Under the pieces are notes generated by a model. The model worked only from the letters and a program-made list of their open reading frames with translations, was not told where the DNA came from and made no database searches. The position numbers and the translations under genes were made by a program. From assembly GCA_040880205.1 (NCBI GenBank), contig JBBDIU010000054.1, positions 1 to 5,715 on the forward strand: a stretch of 5,715 nt of DNA. Direction: 5' to 3'. Numbering within the stretch: the stretch's first letter is position 1; each line of letters starts with the position of its first letter. This document shows, piece after piece, positions 1 to 5,660 of the stretch. This DNA comes from WACF01 sp040880205 (GTDB lineage: Bacteria > Pseudomonadota > Gammaproteobacteria > Pseudomonadales > Cellvibrionaceae).

Positions 1-924
1 AGCGAACACGGCAAGTTGTCGTACGCGGACTGCCAGAACGGGGAAACGCTACCGTTGAGTAGGGATCTCTCCATGCTCAACAAAACCGGCACGATGATGT
101 TGGTGCTTGGGCTGGTCAGTTGGCTTACTGAATACGGCACCAACCAGAATGTGGTGCAGCGTTACGTTGCTGCCCGCAGCGACCGCGAGGCGCGCAAGGC
201 GGTGTGGATCTGCGTGTTGGCCAGCTTGCCAATCTGGGCGTTTTACATGTTCCTGGGCACCGCGCTCTATGTGTTCTACCTCCAGTTCCCAGCACCCGAG
301 GTTACGGAAATGTTGGACGGCACCCGCAAGGCTGAGCAAATATTGCCGTGGTTTATCCTTCGCGAGCTGCCGATCGGGCTCACCGGCATTGTGATTGCGG
401 CGGCGCTGGCGGCAGCCATGTCTTCGCTCGACAGTAGCATCAATGCGATTGCAACGGTTTCCATCAATGACATCTACCGCCGCTTTCTGCGCCCCGCGGC
501 CAGCGACCGCCATTACCTTCGAGTGGCGTTTGGCCTGGCCACGCTCAGCAGCATTTTGATGATGGCTGGTGCCCTCTACATTCTGAACGCGGATACGCAA
601 ACCCTGCAGGATTACGCCACCATTCTGGTGTCGCTGTTCAGCGGCGGCTTGCTGGGCTTGTTCGGGATAGCGTTTGTTGCCGGCGGCTTTCGAGCGTCTT
701 CTTTACGGGCAATGGTGCCCTGGGTGGGCATTACCGGCACTCTGGCGTTTACCGCCTGGACGGTTGCGGTGAGCAAAGGCTGGATTGATGTATCCCTGCC
801 TTTTGATCTCTATTACACCAGCATCCTGGCCAACGGGGTAATGGTGGCCGGTATCGTTTTCGCTTGGCTTATTAAGAGAATCCTTGCGCGACGCGAACAG
901 TTAACAATGAACAATGAACAATGA
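1..924 (+). CDS. Sodium:solute symporter (SSS family), C-terminal part, 5' end outside window
   Basis: This is the C-terminal ~300 residues of a Na+-coupled inner-membrane transporter of the SSS family, which uses the sodium gradient to import a small solute (sugar, sialic acid, amino acid or similar; the substrate cannot be told). The frame is open to the left edge, so the TTG at 16 is most likely an internal Leu codon and roughly 200 N-terminal residues are missing. Counting from that TTG, the family landmarks are the TNQNVVQRY segment (about 42-50) and AAAMSSLDSSIN (132-143), whose serines lie where this family binds Na+. It is followed by the NDIYRRFLRP loop (151-160). Several hydrophobic segments follow (about 167-190, 203-222, 233-252, 268-287), ending in a basic tail, KRILARREQ. 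The final residues TMNNEQ and the TGA stop come from a heptanucleotide repeat array, so the C-terminus may have been altered by repeat growth. The converging neighbour is the DUF3301 gene. The family call is secure; the substrate is unknown. Confidence 0.92.
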   Translation, partial: SEHGKLSYADCQNGETLPLSRDLSMLNKTGTMMLVLGLVSWLTEYGTNQNVVQRYVAARSDREARKAVWICVLASLPIWAFYMFLGTALYVFYLQFPAPEVTEMLDGTRKAEQILPWFILRELPIGLTGIVIAAALAAAMSSLDSSINAIATVSINDIYRRFLRPAASDRHYLRVAFGLATLSSILMMAGALYILNADTQTLQDYATILVSLFSGGLLGLFGIAFVAGGFRASSLRAMVPWVGITGTLAFTAWTVAVSKGWIDVSLPFDLYYTSILANGVMVAGIVFAWLIKRILARREQLTMNNEQ

Positions 925-935
925 ACAATGAACAA
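903..935. repeat. Heptanucleotide tandem array, unit AACAATG, 4.7 copies
   Basis: Four perfect copies of AACAATG (903-909, 910-916, 917-923, 924-930) are followed by a partial AACAA (931-935). Because 7 is not a multiple of 3, the TGA in each unit falls in all three forward frames within three copies. The third TGA (922-924) is the stop of the symporter gene. The reverse strand reads as TTGTTCA repeats with no stop codon in any frame. The array resembles the short heptameric repeats known from cyanobacteria and other bacteria. Its function is unknown. Confidence 0.97.
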
Positions 936-998
936 GAATGGAAGCACTTTGGGGTTTGGGAAGGTAGTAGCGGGCATTTGATGCTAGAGGGCCGCATC

Positions 999-1310
999 CT
1001 AACTGTCAATCACGTGGGGCTCCAATTGCATGCTGATTTGGCGTTTGCCTACAAAAAGCGTTTCACCGCGGTAACGCTTTTCACCAGTCACCGTGAATTC
1101 AAACTCAAAACGTTGCGCCAGTGCGATTGAACCGGAGCTGCCGCGGGTTAATTTCACGCCCGCAAGTACCACGCTGCCATCCAGGAATTGCACATCCATT
1201 TGTTTGCAATGGCGCTTGGCGGAGGCCAGAGCCAAGTCCTTTACCGCTAGCATATAAAACCAGAGGATGACCGCGCCCACGAGGGTGGCAATTACCAGTA
1301 ACTCAAACAT
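999..1310 (-). CDS. DUF3301-type small membrane protein
   Basis: A 103-residue protein that looks like the DUF3301 family of uncharacterised gammaproteobacterial proteins; no biochemical role is known to me. One N-terminal membrane segment (about residues 3-23, hydrophobic from FELLVIATL to WFYMLAV) is followed by a charged turn and the motif AKRHCKQ (31-37). Then comes a beta-rich domain with the alternating pattern FEFEF (about 69-73) and a Gly-containing repeat-like end (GEKRYRG, VGKRQISMQLEPH). The length fits the family. The ATG at 1310 starts directly before the membrane segment. A purine-rich stretch (GGGGGTG) lies rather far upstream, so the ribosome binding site is not convincing. 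The gene converges on the symporter gene and lies downstream of the hydrolase on the same strand, separated by 158 bp of palindrome-rich DNA. It is probably transcribed separately. Confidence 0.85.
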   Translation of the reverse strand: MFELLVIATLVGAVILWFYMLAVKDLALASAKRHCKQMDVQFLDGSVVLAGVKLTRGSSGSIALAQRFEFEFTVTGEKRYRGETLFVGKRQISMQLEPHVIDS

Positions 1311-1362
1311 AATTTATCATACACACCCCCGGAAGGTGTTATGTTAGATTGAACACTGCTGT

Positions 1363-1379
1363 CATGACGGTTCGTCATG
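1363..1379. promoter_or_regulatory. 17-bp perfect inverted repeat (possible operator or hairpin)
   Basis: Arms CATGACG (1363-1369) and CGTCATG (1373-1379) flank a 3-bp centre, GTT. It lies about 55 bp upstream of the DUF3301 start, next to a weak -10-like TAACAT on the minus strand (1340-1345). The size and placement fit an operator for a dimeric repressor. As RNA it would be a tight 7-bp hairpin. No long T-run follows on either strand, so a terminator is less likely. Confidence 0.4.
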
Positions 1380-1406
1380 TTTCTTGATAAATCTGGTCGA
1401 CCCTGT

Positions 1407-1447
1407 CGGTATTTTTTATACCGGGACTGTTTCCTGATTAGAAACAG
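1407..1447. other. Tandem pair of hairpins downstream of the hydrolase gene
   Basis: The first inverted repeat is CGGTAT (1407-1412) with ATACCG (1418-1423) around a TTTTT loop. The second is CTGTTTC (1427-1433) with GAAACAG (1441-1447) around a 7-base loop. An alternative pairing, GTTTCC (1429-1434) with GGAAAC (1447-1452), excludes the second hairpin. Both lie just past the stop codon of the minus-strand hydrolase, where a transcript end is expected. Neither is followed by a proper U-tract, so intrinsic termination is possible but not shown; RNA-end protection is another option. Confidence 0.4.
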
Positions 1448-1468
1448 GAAACGATACTGCTTCAGTCC

Positions 1469-2275
1469 TTAATGGTCTTCATCGTCAACTCTTTCCAATT
1501 CACCCGCGGGCTTGCGTACTTTCAACCCCTGGTCATGCCAATACCGTGGCGCCCTGCCATCAGCGACCAATTGGCCGTAATATGCAATCGGCCACAGGTG
1601 GGGCGAAACCTCGCTACCGGACTGCTTCCTGACATCGGTTACATCATAGGTATGGGTATTGGGAATTAGGCGGTTGCTACCGGGCACGCCGTCTTCCCCG
1701 TCGACGTAGGCTTCGCTGTAATCGGCACAGCTGCCGAAGTGATTAATGCCGTAATTCCACGAAAGGCCGTGAACGGAAACGGGAGCCAAGTAGGTAGTTT
1801 GCACGACCACAGGGTTGTGCGCTTCCTTTATTGCCTCGCAGGCGCCATAGATCACAAACGCGCCGCAGCTGTGGGCGATAAGATGAATGCTATTGGCTGT
1901 ATTACTAGCGGCCATGCGTTGGCCGATCTGTCGACCGATGCGCCTGCCATTGATCGCACAGGTGATAGAACTTTGAGCGTAGGCACTCCAGTCGAAGCCG
2001 ATAACGCCCGCCCCCTCGTGTTCGGAAGCCTTTTCCTCATAAATTCGCTTGAGCGGAGCGACCCAGGTGGTGAGGTCGTCTTTTACACCGTGGACCAAGA
2101 CAACTGTATGCGCGTTTTTGTTGTCGAATCGGGCGAGGTCGATCTCCGAAAAACTCCCGGGCCAATAGACGTAGGCCATAATCAATGCCGAGACAAGTAG
2201 AAAGCCGCCCACCGGGAGAATCAGAAGCAGCCATACCACCACGGCCATCCAGTGCTCTTGCAGCCATGCGATCAC
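1469..2275 (-). CDS. Membrane-anchored alpha/beta hydrolase (lipase/esterase-like)
   Basis: A 268-residue alpha/beta-hydrolase-fold protein, probably an esterase or lipase-like enzyme tethered to the inner membrane. Residues 10-37 form a long hydrophobic anchor. The catalytic domain begins near VVLVHG (58-63), where His62-Gly63 is the usual oxyanion-hole turn. The nucleophile elbow is AHSCG (134-138) with Ser136 as nucleophile; the first position is Ala rather than the common Gly. The catalytic His is probably His226 in SPHLWPIAYY. Candidate acids are Asp185 or Asp192 in the CADYSEAYVDGEDG stretch. Four cysteines are present (106, 137, 146, 183). The start is GTG at 2275: an in-frame TAA sits two codons upstream, and AGGGA lies about 10 bases before the GTG. 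A start at Met10 is possible and would shorten the anchor. It diverges from yaeQ. The substrate is unknown; the fold is well supported. Confidence 0.83.
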   Translation of the reverse strand: MIAWLQEHWMAVVVWLLLILPVGGFLLVSALIMAYVYWPGSFSEIDLARFDNKNAHTVVLVHGVKDDLTTWVAPLKRIYEEKASEHEGAGVIGFDWSAYAQSSITCAINGRRIGRQIGQRMAASNTANSIHLIAHSCGAFVIYGACEAIKEAHNPVVVQTTYLAPVSVHGLSWNYGINHFGSCADYSEAYVDGEDGVPGSNRLIPNTHTYDVTDVRKQSGSEVSPHLWPIAYYGQLVADGRAPRYWHDQGLKVRKPAGELERVDDEDH

Positions 2276-2308
2276 GAGTTACGATTCCCTAACGGCACTA
2301 ATAACGGT

Positions 2309-2337
2309 GTCAGCGAATGGCATTGTGCCACGCTGAC
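2309..2337. promoter_or_regulatory. Long imperfect hairpin in the divergent intergenic region
   Basis: Outer arms GTCAGCG (2309-2315) and CGCTGAC (2331-2337), with inner arms TGGCA (2318-2322) and TGCCA (2326-2330), pair around a TTG loop. That makes 12 base pairs interrupted only by an AA bulge at 2316-2317. On the minus strand it would lie in the leader or promoter of the hydrolase, about 34 bases before its GTG. On the plus strand it sits about 34 bp upstream of the yaeQ -35. There is no T-run on either side. It could be an operator, an mRNA leader structure or a solitary REP-like element; the sequence alone does not decide. Confidence 0.5.
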
Positions 2338-2370
2338 TAAGCGCTGGCGAACCATTTAAGCCAAGTACCG

Positions 2371-2397
2371 TTGCGGCGTGGGCTGAACTGTTATACT
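2371..2397 (+). promoter_or_regulatory. Sigma70-like promoter for yaeQ
   Basis: An extended -10, TGnTATACT (2389-2397), is preceded by TTGCGG (2371-2376) as a -35 with a 15-bp spacer. The spacer is short, but the TG extension can compensate. Transcription would begin near 2404, giving a leader of about 35 bases that contains the AAAAGG ribosome binding site (2425-2430), eight bases before the GTG start of yaeQ. Confidence 0.55.
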
Positions 2398-2438
2398 CCG
2401 GGGCCGGCACACCCCATCGACAATAAAAGGCCAAACTC

Positions 2439-2981
2439 GTGGCATTAAAACCAACCATCTACAAAGCCCGGATTGCGCTGTCCGACCTTAATCGCGATTA
2501 CTATGACACGCTGAATCTCACCATCGCCCAGCATCCCTCGGAAACGCTCGAGCGCATGATGGTACGTGTGCTGGCCTATTGCTTCAATGCCGATGAGAAT
2601 TTGATATTTAGCAAAGGGCTCAGCGAACCGGACGAACCCGACATTCTGGCGCGGTCCTTGAGTAATACAATGACGCTGTGGGTTGATGTAGGTGAACCCG
2701 CGCCTGAACGAATTAAAAAGGCCACCCGTATTGCAGAGTTGGTCAAGGTTTACAGCTTCAATGCAAAATCAGGGATTTGGTGGGCGCAAAACAAGTCAAA
2801 ATTCGTAGGGCTGGATGTGTCCGTCATTCAGGTGACCTGGGAAAACGTACAAGCCTTGGCGAAGCTGGTGCAACGGACCATGGATTTCTCCATCACACTG
2901 AGCGATGAGTCCGCCTATTTTTCCTCTGATTTCGGAGATTGTGAGGTAAACTGGGCCTCATTGCACAGCCCACGGGGATAA
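2439..2981 (+). CDS. yaeQ: YaeQ family protein
   Basis: A 180-residue protein of the YaeQ family, close to the ~181 residues of E. coli YaeQ and alignable by eye from end to end. The N-terminus MALKPTIYKA, the HPSETLERMM segment (32-41), DEPD (65-68), LWVDVG (80-85) with ERIKKA (90-95), and FNAKSGIWW (107-115) are all family hallmarks. Published structures place YaeQ in a variant of the PD-(D/E)XK nuclease-like fold. The cellular role is unsettled; an older proposed link to RfaH-type activity in E. coli was not upheld, as I recall. The Glu, Asp and Lys residues in these blocks are candidate active-site residues, not proven ones. The start is GTG at 2439, supported by AAAAGG eight bases upstream and by the match to MALK. 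It is cytoplasmic, and 75 bp separate it from the RRM gene, which has its own promoter. Confidence 0.95.
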   Translation: MALKPTIYKARIALSDLNRDYYDTLNLTIAQHPSETLERMMVRVLAYCFNADENLIFSKGLSEPDEPDILARSLSNTMTLWVDVGEPAPERIKKATRIAELVKVYSFNAKSGIWWAQNKSKFVGLDVSVIQVTWENVQALAKLVQRTMDFSITLSDESAYFSSDFGDCEVNWASLHSPRG

Positions 2982-3021
2982 TGTCCCGCCGCCATTAGAC
3001 CCCATTTGCCGCCGCTCAAAG

Positions 3022-3030
3022 TGCTATACT
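3022..3030 (+). promoter_or_regulatory. Extended -10 promoter for the RRM gene
   Basis: TGCTATACT matches the TGn-extended -10 pattern and shares TATACTC with the yaeQ promoter. No good -35 is visible at the usual distance (TTGCCG at 3006 is too close). Transcription would start near 3037, leaving only about 20 bases of leader with a weak TGAGA ribosome binding site four bases before the ATG. It could also drive the downstream oxygenase gene. Confidence 0.5.
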
Positions 3031-3056
3031 CTCAACGATTTGAATATTGAGATTCC

Positions 3057-3320
3057 ATGAAACTACTGATACGCAATCTGGCTCGCACCACCACCGAGCA
3101 ACAACTGCGGGAACTGTTTGCGGTCTACGGCGCGGTGCAATCCTGCAGTTTGGTTCTGGACAAACAAACGGGGCTGTCCAAGGGCTTTGGCTTCGTTGAA
3201 ATGCCGCATCAGGGAGACGCCAAGGCCGCCATGAAGAACCTCAATGGCAAGGAGCTTGAAGGCAGCAAAATCCGGGTGAAAAAGGCGGTGGCAAAGCCGG
3301 CGGACTCAAAAGAGCCTTGA
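3057..3320 (+). CDS. Single-RRM RNA-binding protein
   Basis: An 87-residue cytoplasmic protein made almost entirely of one RNA recognition motif, which binds single-stranded RNA on a four-stranded sheet. RNP2 is LLIRNL (3-8) and RNP1 is KGFGFVEM (42-49). Phe44 and Phe46 are the two RNP1 aromatic residues that stack on bases. The usual aromatic at the second RNP2 position is Leu4 here, which I recall as common in the proteobacterial versions starting MKLL(V/I)RNL. A short basic tail (residues 71-87, KIRVKKAVAKPADSKEP) may add RNA contacts. Length fits the small bacterial RRM proteins, some of which respond to cold or other stress; targets here are unknown. It has its own extended -10 promoter, and the oxygenase gene begins 63 bp after its stop, so co-transcription is likely. 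Confidence 0.95.
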   Translation: MKLLIRNLARTTTEQQLRELFAVYGAVQSCSLVLDKQTGLSKGFGFVEMPHQGDAKAAMKNLNGKELEGSKIRVKKAVAKPADSKEP

Positions 3321-3383
3321 TCACCAGGGATTGACTACAGCGAGCGACTGACCCACCCACGCCTGACCGATGTCCGACAACGA

Positions 3384-4295
3384 ATGACCAAACCTGTCTC
3401 TCCTCTTCCCCGTGAGCCTGGCCGCGCTCCCGGCCACGGCTCTATTCTCTGGGACACTTTCTCTGATGTAACGCTAGCGCCCTTCTCCATCCCCATTCTG
3501 GTGATGCAGGCGGCTCACCCGGACGTGGGCGCTGCCGTTGCGCAGTATTCGGTTTATAAAAAAGAACCCTGGGGCCGGCTGTTCAGAACAGGCTTTTCTT
3601 TAATGCGTTTTTTGTACGGTGGCAAGCAAGGCAGACAGAGCCAAACGGAAGCCAAAAATCTGCGCGCACTGCACGCCCACATTAAAGGGTCGCGCCCGGA
3701 CGGGACACAGTACCATGCCCTGACTCCTGCTACCTTTCGCGTGGTACCGGATACCTTCCTCGCCGCTGTTATTCGCTTTCGGGAGGAGATGAAGGATCCG
3801 CTCGACGCAGCCAAGAAAGAGCAAGTATTCGAAGAGTACATCCAGCTTTGCTTGCTGTTTCACATCCCCCGCTCGAGCCTGGAAAAGAATCTGGAGGAAT
3901 TTGAAGCATACTTTGACAATTTGCTTTTCAACACGATGAACTACAACGAAACAGTGGCCTTTCTGCTGGAGGACATGATGAAGTATGGACCGCGTATCCC
4001 CTACCTGCCAATGCCCAAGTCCTGGTGGCAATGGATTTATCGGCGCACGTTTTATCCTCTGATTCGTCTGTTTACCCTCGGCTTTCTGGATCCCCGCTTT
4101 CGAACGTTGCACGACATTCCATGGTCCGAAAGTGATGCAAAATATTACCAGCGTTTGGTGACGATTGTTCGGACCATCAGACGCGTAACGCCGCGCTGGC
4201 TGCGCTACAGCCCATTTTCACTTTACATCATGCTTGGAGGGCACGGCCCTGAAGCAATGACCTTCGAGCGGCTGGCCAAACTCATCAAGCGTTAA
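3384..4295 (+). CDS. MpaB/DUF2236-type oxygenase family protein
   Basis: A 303-residue protein of the DUF2236 group, which includes the fungal oxygenase MpaB and, more distantly, the bacterial rubber oxygenase Lcp (a b-type haem enzyme cleaving polyisoprene). Family signs in order: LWDTFSDV (22-29), ILVMQAAHPDVG (38-49), KKEPWGRLFRTGFSLMRFLYGG (59-80; Arg65, Arg68 and Thr69 recall the Arg/Lys-Thr set of Lcp), LRALHAHIKG (93-102), then SRPDGTQYHALTP (103-115) and LGFLDPRFR in the second half. By spacing, His97 or His99 is the best candidate for the haem ligand; this is inference. The position where many relatives have Trp-Val-His or Trp-Val-Trp reads Val-Val-Pro (120-122). No signal peptide is seen, so it is probably cytoplasmic or membrane-associated. 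The ATG at 3384 is the only ordinary start in this frame after the TGA at 3318; no clear ribosome binding site precedes it. The substrate is unknown. Confidence 0.85.
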   Translation: MTKPVSPLPREPGRAPGHGSILWDTFSDVTLAPFSIPILVMQAAHPDVGAAVAQYSVYKKEPWGRLFRTGFSLMRFLYGGKQGRQSQTEAKNLRALHAHIKGSRPDGTQYHALTPATFRVVPDTFLAAVIRFREEMKDPLDAAKKEQVFEEYIQLCLLFHIPRSSLEKNLEEFEAYFDNLLFNTMNYNETVAFLLEDMMKYGPRIPYLPMPKSWWQWIYRRTFYPLIRLFTLGFLDPRFRTLHDIPWSESDAKYYQRLVTIVRTIRRVTPRWLRYSPFSLYIMLGGHGPEAMTFERLAKLIKR

Positions 4296-4337
4296 CGGCA
4301 GGCGCCATATCGCATGCCGGACACAATGGCCCGATTC

Positions 4338-4364
4338 TTGAACTGCTTCCTGACGTGCTAATTT
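4338..4364 (+). promoter_or_regulatory. Possible promoter for the HtrA-family protease
   Basis: TTGAAC (4338-4343) could serve as a -35 and TGCTAATTT (4356-4364) as an extended -10, with a 15-bp spacer. The match is modest. It lies in the 123-bp gap after the oxygenase gene, where no clear terminator is seen, so read-through from upstream is also possible. Confidence 0.3.
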
Positions 4365-4407
4365 CGTCCCACGTCGCGGCCTGGCGTCTCTGCCAGTTCG
4401 CCTGTTT

Positions 4408-4412
4408 AGAGG
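4408..4412 (+). promoter_or_regulatory. Ribosome binding site fixing the protease start
   Basis: AGAGG lies six bases before the ATG at 4419. This favours that start over the later in-frame ATGs at 4500 and 4509 (Met28 and Met31), which would remove most of the export signal. Confidence 0.7.
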
Positions 4413-4418
4413 CGCTCC

Positions 4419-5654
4419 ATGGAATTCTTTGGTGGGCAACGGACGTTGCAAGGATCCTGGTTACAGATCGGTTCCCGCTTGCCGGCGCTACTCATTCTGA
4501 TGTTCGCGATGCAGATATCGGCTCACGAATTTCGGAGCGGCTCGCCTGGCGAAGAACAGGCCGACATCGTCAAATTGGTTCGGGAACTCGGCCCCAGCGT
4601 GGTGGCGGTTCACGTCACGCTGGGAAATGTGCGCATCTTTCCCGGCGCCAAACCAAGCGAACATCGAGGCGGTGGCAGCGGGTTCGTGGTTGACCGGCAC
4701 GGGCGGGTTGTCACTAATTTCCATGTGGTCGCCGCGGCACTGGAAGTGGAACACGGGTCCCTCGAGCTGCGGCCCGATGCCGCCATTACCATTTCGTTTA
4801 CCGATCAGCCCGAGCGTGAATTTCCGGTCCGGGTACGCGGCGCCACGGCGGATTACGATCTCGCACTTTTGGAATTTGTCAACGCCGACGACCGTCCCAA
4901 CGTCGAACCACTTCGCCTGGGCGATTCGAATTTGGTCGAACCCGGGCAGCAAGCCATTGTTATTGGTTCACCCTTCGGCTTGCAATCCACGGTTACCGCC
5001 GGAATCATCTCCGCCATTGAGCGGGAACAACCGGGCTTGGTGGGCCTGGAGATTCCTTTTATCCAGAGTGACGCGGCAACCAATCCCGGCAATTCGGGCG
5101 GGCCGCTGTTTAACGCTAAAGGCGAAGTTATCGGTATCAGCAACGCTATTCTCGCCTCGGCGCATGGCCCCGGTGCGTTTGTGGGCGTCGGCTTTGCGGT
5201 GCCGGTCAATTTGCTGAAGGACAATATGGACAAGCTCGTGGCAGGTGGATTATTCGGGGTAGCAGCGGCAGCCGCGGAAATTATTGAACGTCCCCGGCTG
5301 GGCCTGTCGGCCGCACTCAGCATGGAAGAATATCCCACTCAACTGCGTCAGGCATTGGGCATGCCCGAGCACGGTGTTGTTGTGGGTGAGGTCAGCCCCC
5401 GCGGACCGGCCGATGAAGCCGGACTGATCGGCGCAACGGATACGCTGGTGGCCGGCGGTCAAGCTTTTCCCATTGGCGGCGACATTATCACCGCCGCTGC
5501 GGGCCGGCCAATAAAACGCACCATTCACCTGCAAGAGGTAATTTTGAACCACGACGTAAATGACGGCGCCGTCACTCTCAAAATTTGGCGCGATGGGGAA
5601 GAGCGTGAGGTGGATGTAACACTGGAAGTTGTGCCGGCATCGGTGAAACAATGA
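4419..5654 (+). CDS. HtrA/Deg-family periplasmic serine protease with one PDZ domain
   Basis: A 411-residue trypsin-like serine protease of the HtrA/Deg family, which degrades or senses misfolded envelope proteins. A hydrophobic export signal or anchor spans about 21-35 (LPALLILMFAMQISA), after an unusually long N-terminal stretch; cleavage after Ala35 is possible. The catalytic triad is complete: His102 in TNFHVV, Asp147 in DYDLALLEF, and Ser226 in NPGNSGGPL. Other family blocks are GGGSGFVVD (84-92), GSPFGLQSTVTAGIIS (183-198) and FIQSDAATN (214-222). A single PDZ domain covers about 290-405, ending in the GGDIITAAAGRPI strand-loop and an RDGEEREVDVTL strand. One PDZ makes it DegS-like in layout rather than DegP/DegQ-like (two PDZ). 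The linker holds an Ala-rich stretch, GVAAAAAEII. It has no cysteines. It follows the oxygenase gene by 123 bp. The stop sits in AACAATGAAC, a sequence also found in the repeat ending the symporter gene. Confidence 0.95.
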   Translation: MEFFGGQRTLQGSWLQIGSRLPALLILMFAMQISAHEFRSGSPGEEQADIVKLVRELGPSVVAVHVTLGNVRIFPGAKPSEHRGGGSGFVVDRHGRVVTNFHVVAAALEVEHGSLELRPDAAITISFTDQPEREFPVRVRGATADYDLALLEFVNADDRPNVEPLRLGDSNLVEPGQQAIVIGSPFGLQSTVTAGIISAIEREQPGLVGLEIPFIQSDAATNPGNSGGPLFNAKGEVIGISNAILASAHGPGAFVGVGFAVPVNLLKDNMDKLVAGGLFGVAAAAAEIIERPRLGLSAALSMEEYPTQLRQALGMPEHGVVVGEVSPRGPADEAGLIGATDTLVAGGQAFPIGGDIITAAAGRPIKRTIHLQEVILNHDVNDGAVTLKIWRDGEEREVDVTLEVVPASVKQ

Positions 5655-5660
5655 ACGAAG

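Noticed and set aside
921..1130. Plus-strand ORF of 69 codons starting inside the first heptamer array
   Set aside because: Its start is repeat DNA and most of it is antisense to the well-supported DUF3301 gene; no recognisable protein features.
1739..2200. 153-codon plus-strand ORF
   Set aside because: Antisense shadow of the hydrolase gene, whose motifs and start are clear; no promoter or ribosome binding site of its own.
2313..2330. Sigma54-like TGGCAC on the minus strand within the hairpin
   Set aside because: The required GC at the -12 position is absent, so the match is only to half of the promoter.
3600..4112. 170-codon minus-strand ORF
   Set aside because: Lies entirely opposite the oxygenase gene and has no family resemblance.
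4297..4320. Possible terminator after the oxygenase gene (CGGCA with TGCCG)
   Set aside because: Only five base pairs around a 14-base loop, with no T-run.
1621..4354. 13-bp direct repeat ACTGCTTCCTGAC at 1621-1633 and 4342-4354
   Set aside because: One exact 13-mer pair is not surprising in a window this size; one copy lies inside the hydrolase gene and nothing else is shared around them.
4355..4693. 112-codon plus-strand ORF upstream of and into the protease gene
   Set aside because: Arg-rich out-of-frame translation overlapping the protease, which has the ribosome binding site and export signal.
4627..5217. 196-codon plus-strand ORF in another frame of the protease gene
   Set aside because: Biased composition (Pro, Trp, Ser, Arg) typical of a shadow frame inside a GC-rich gene.
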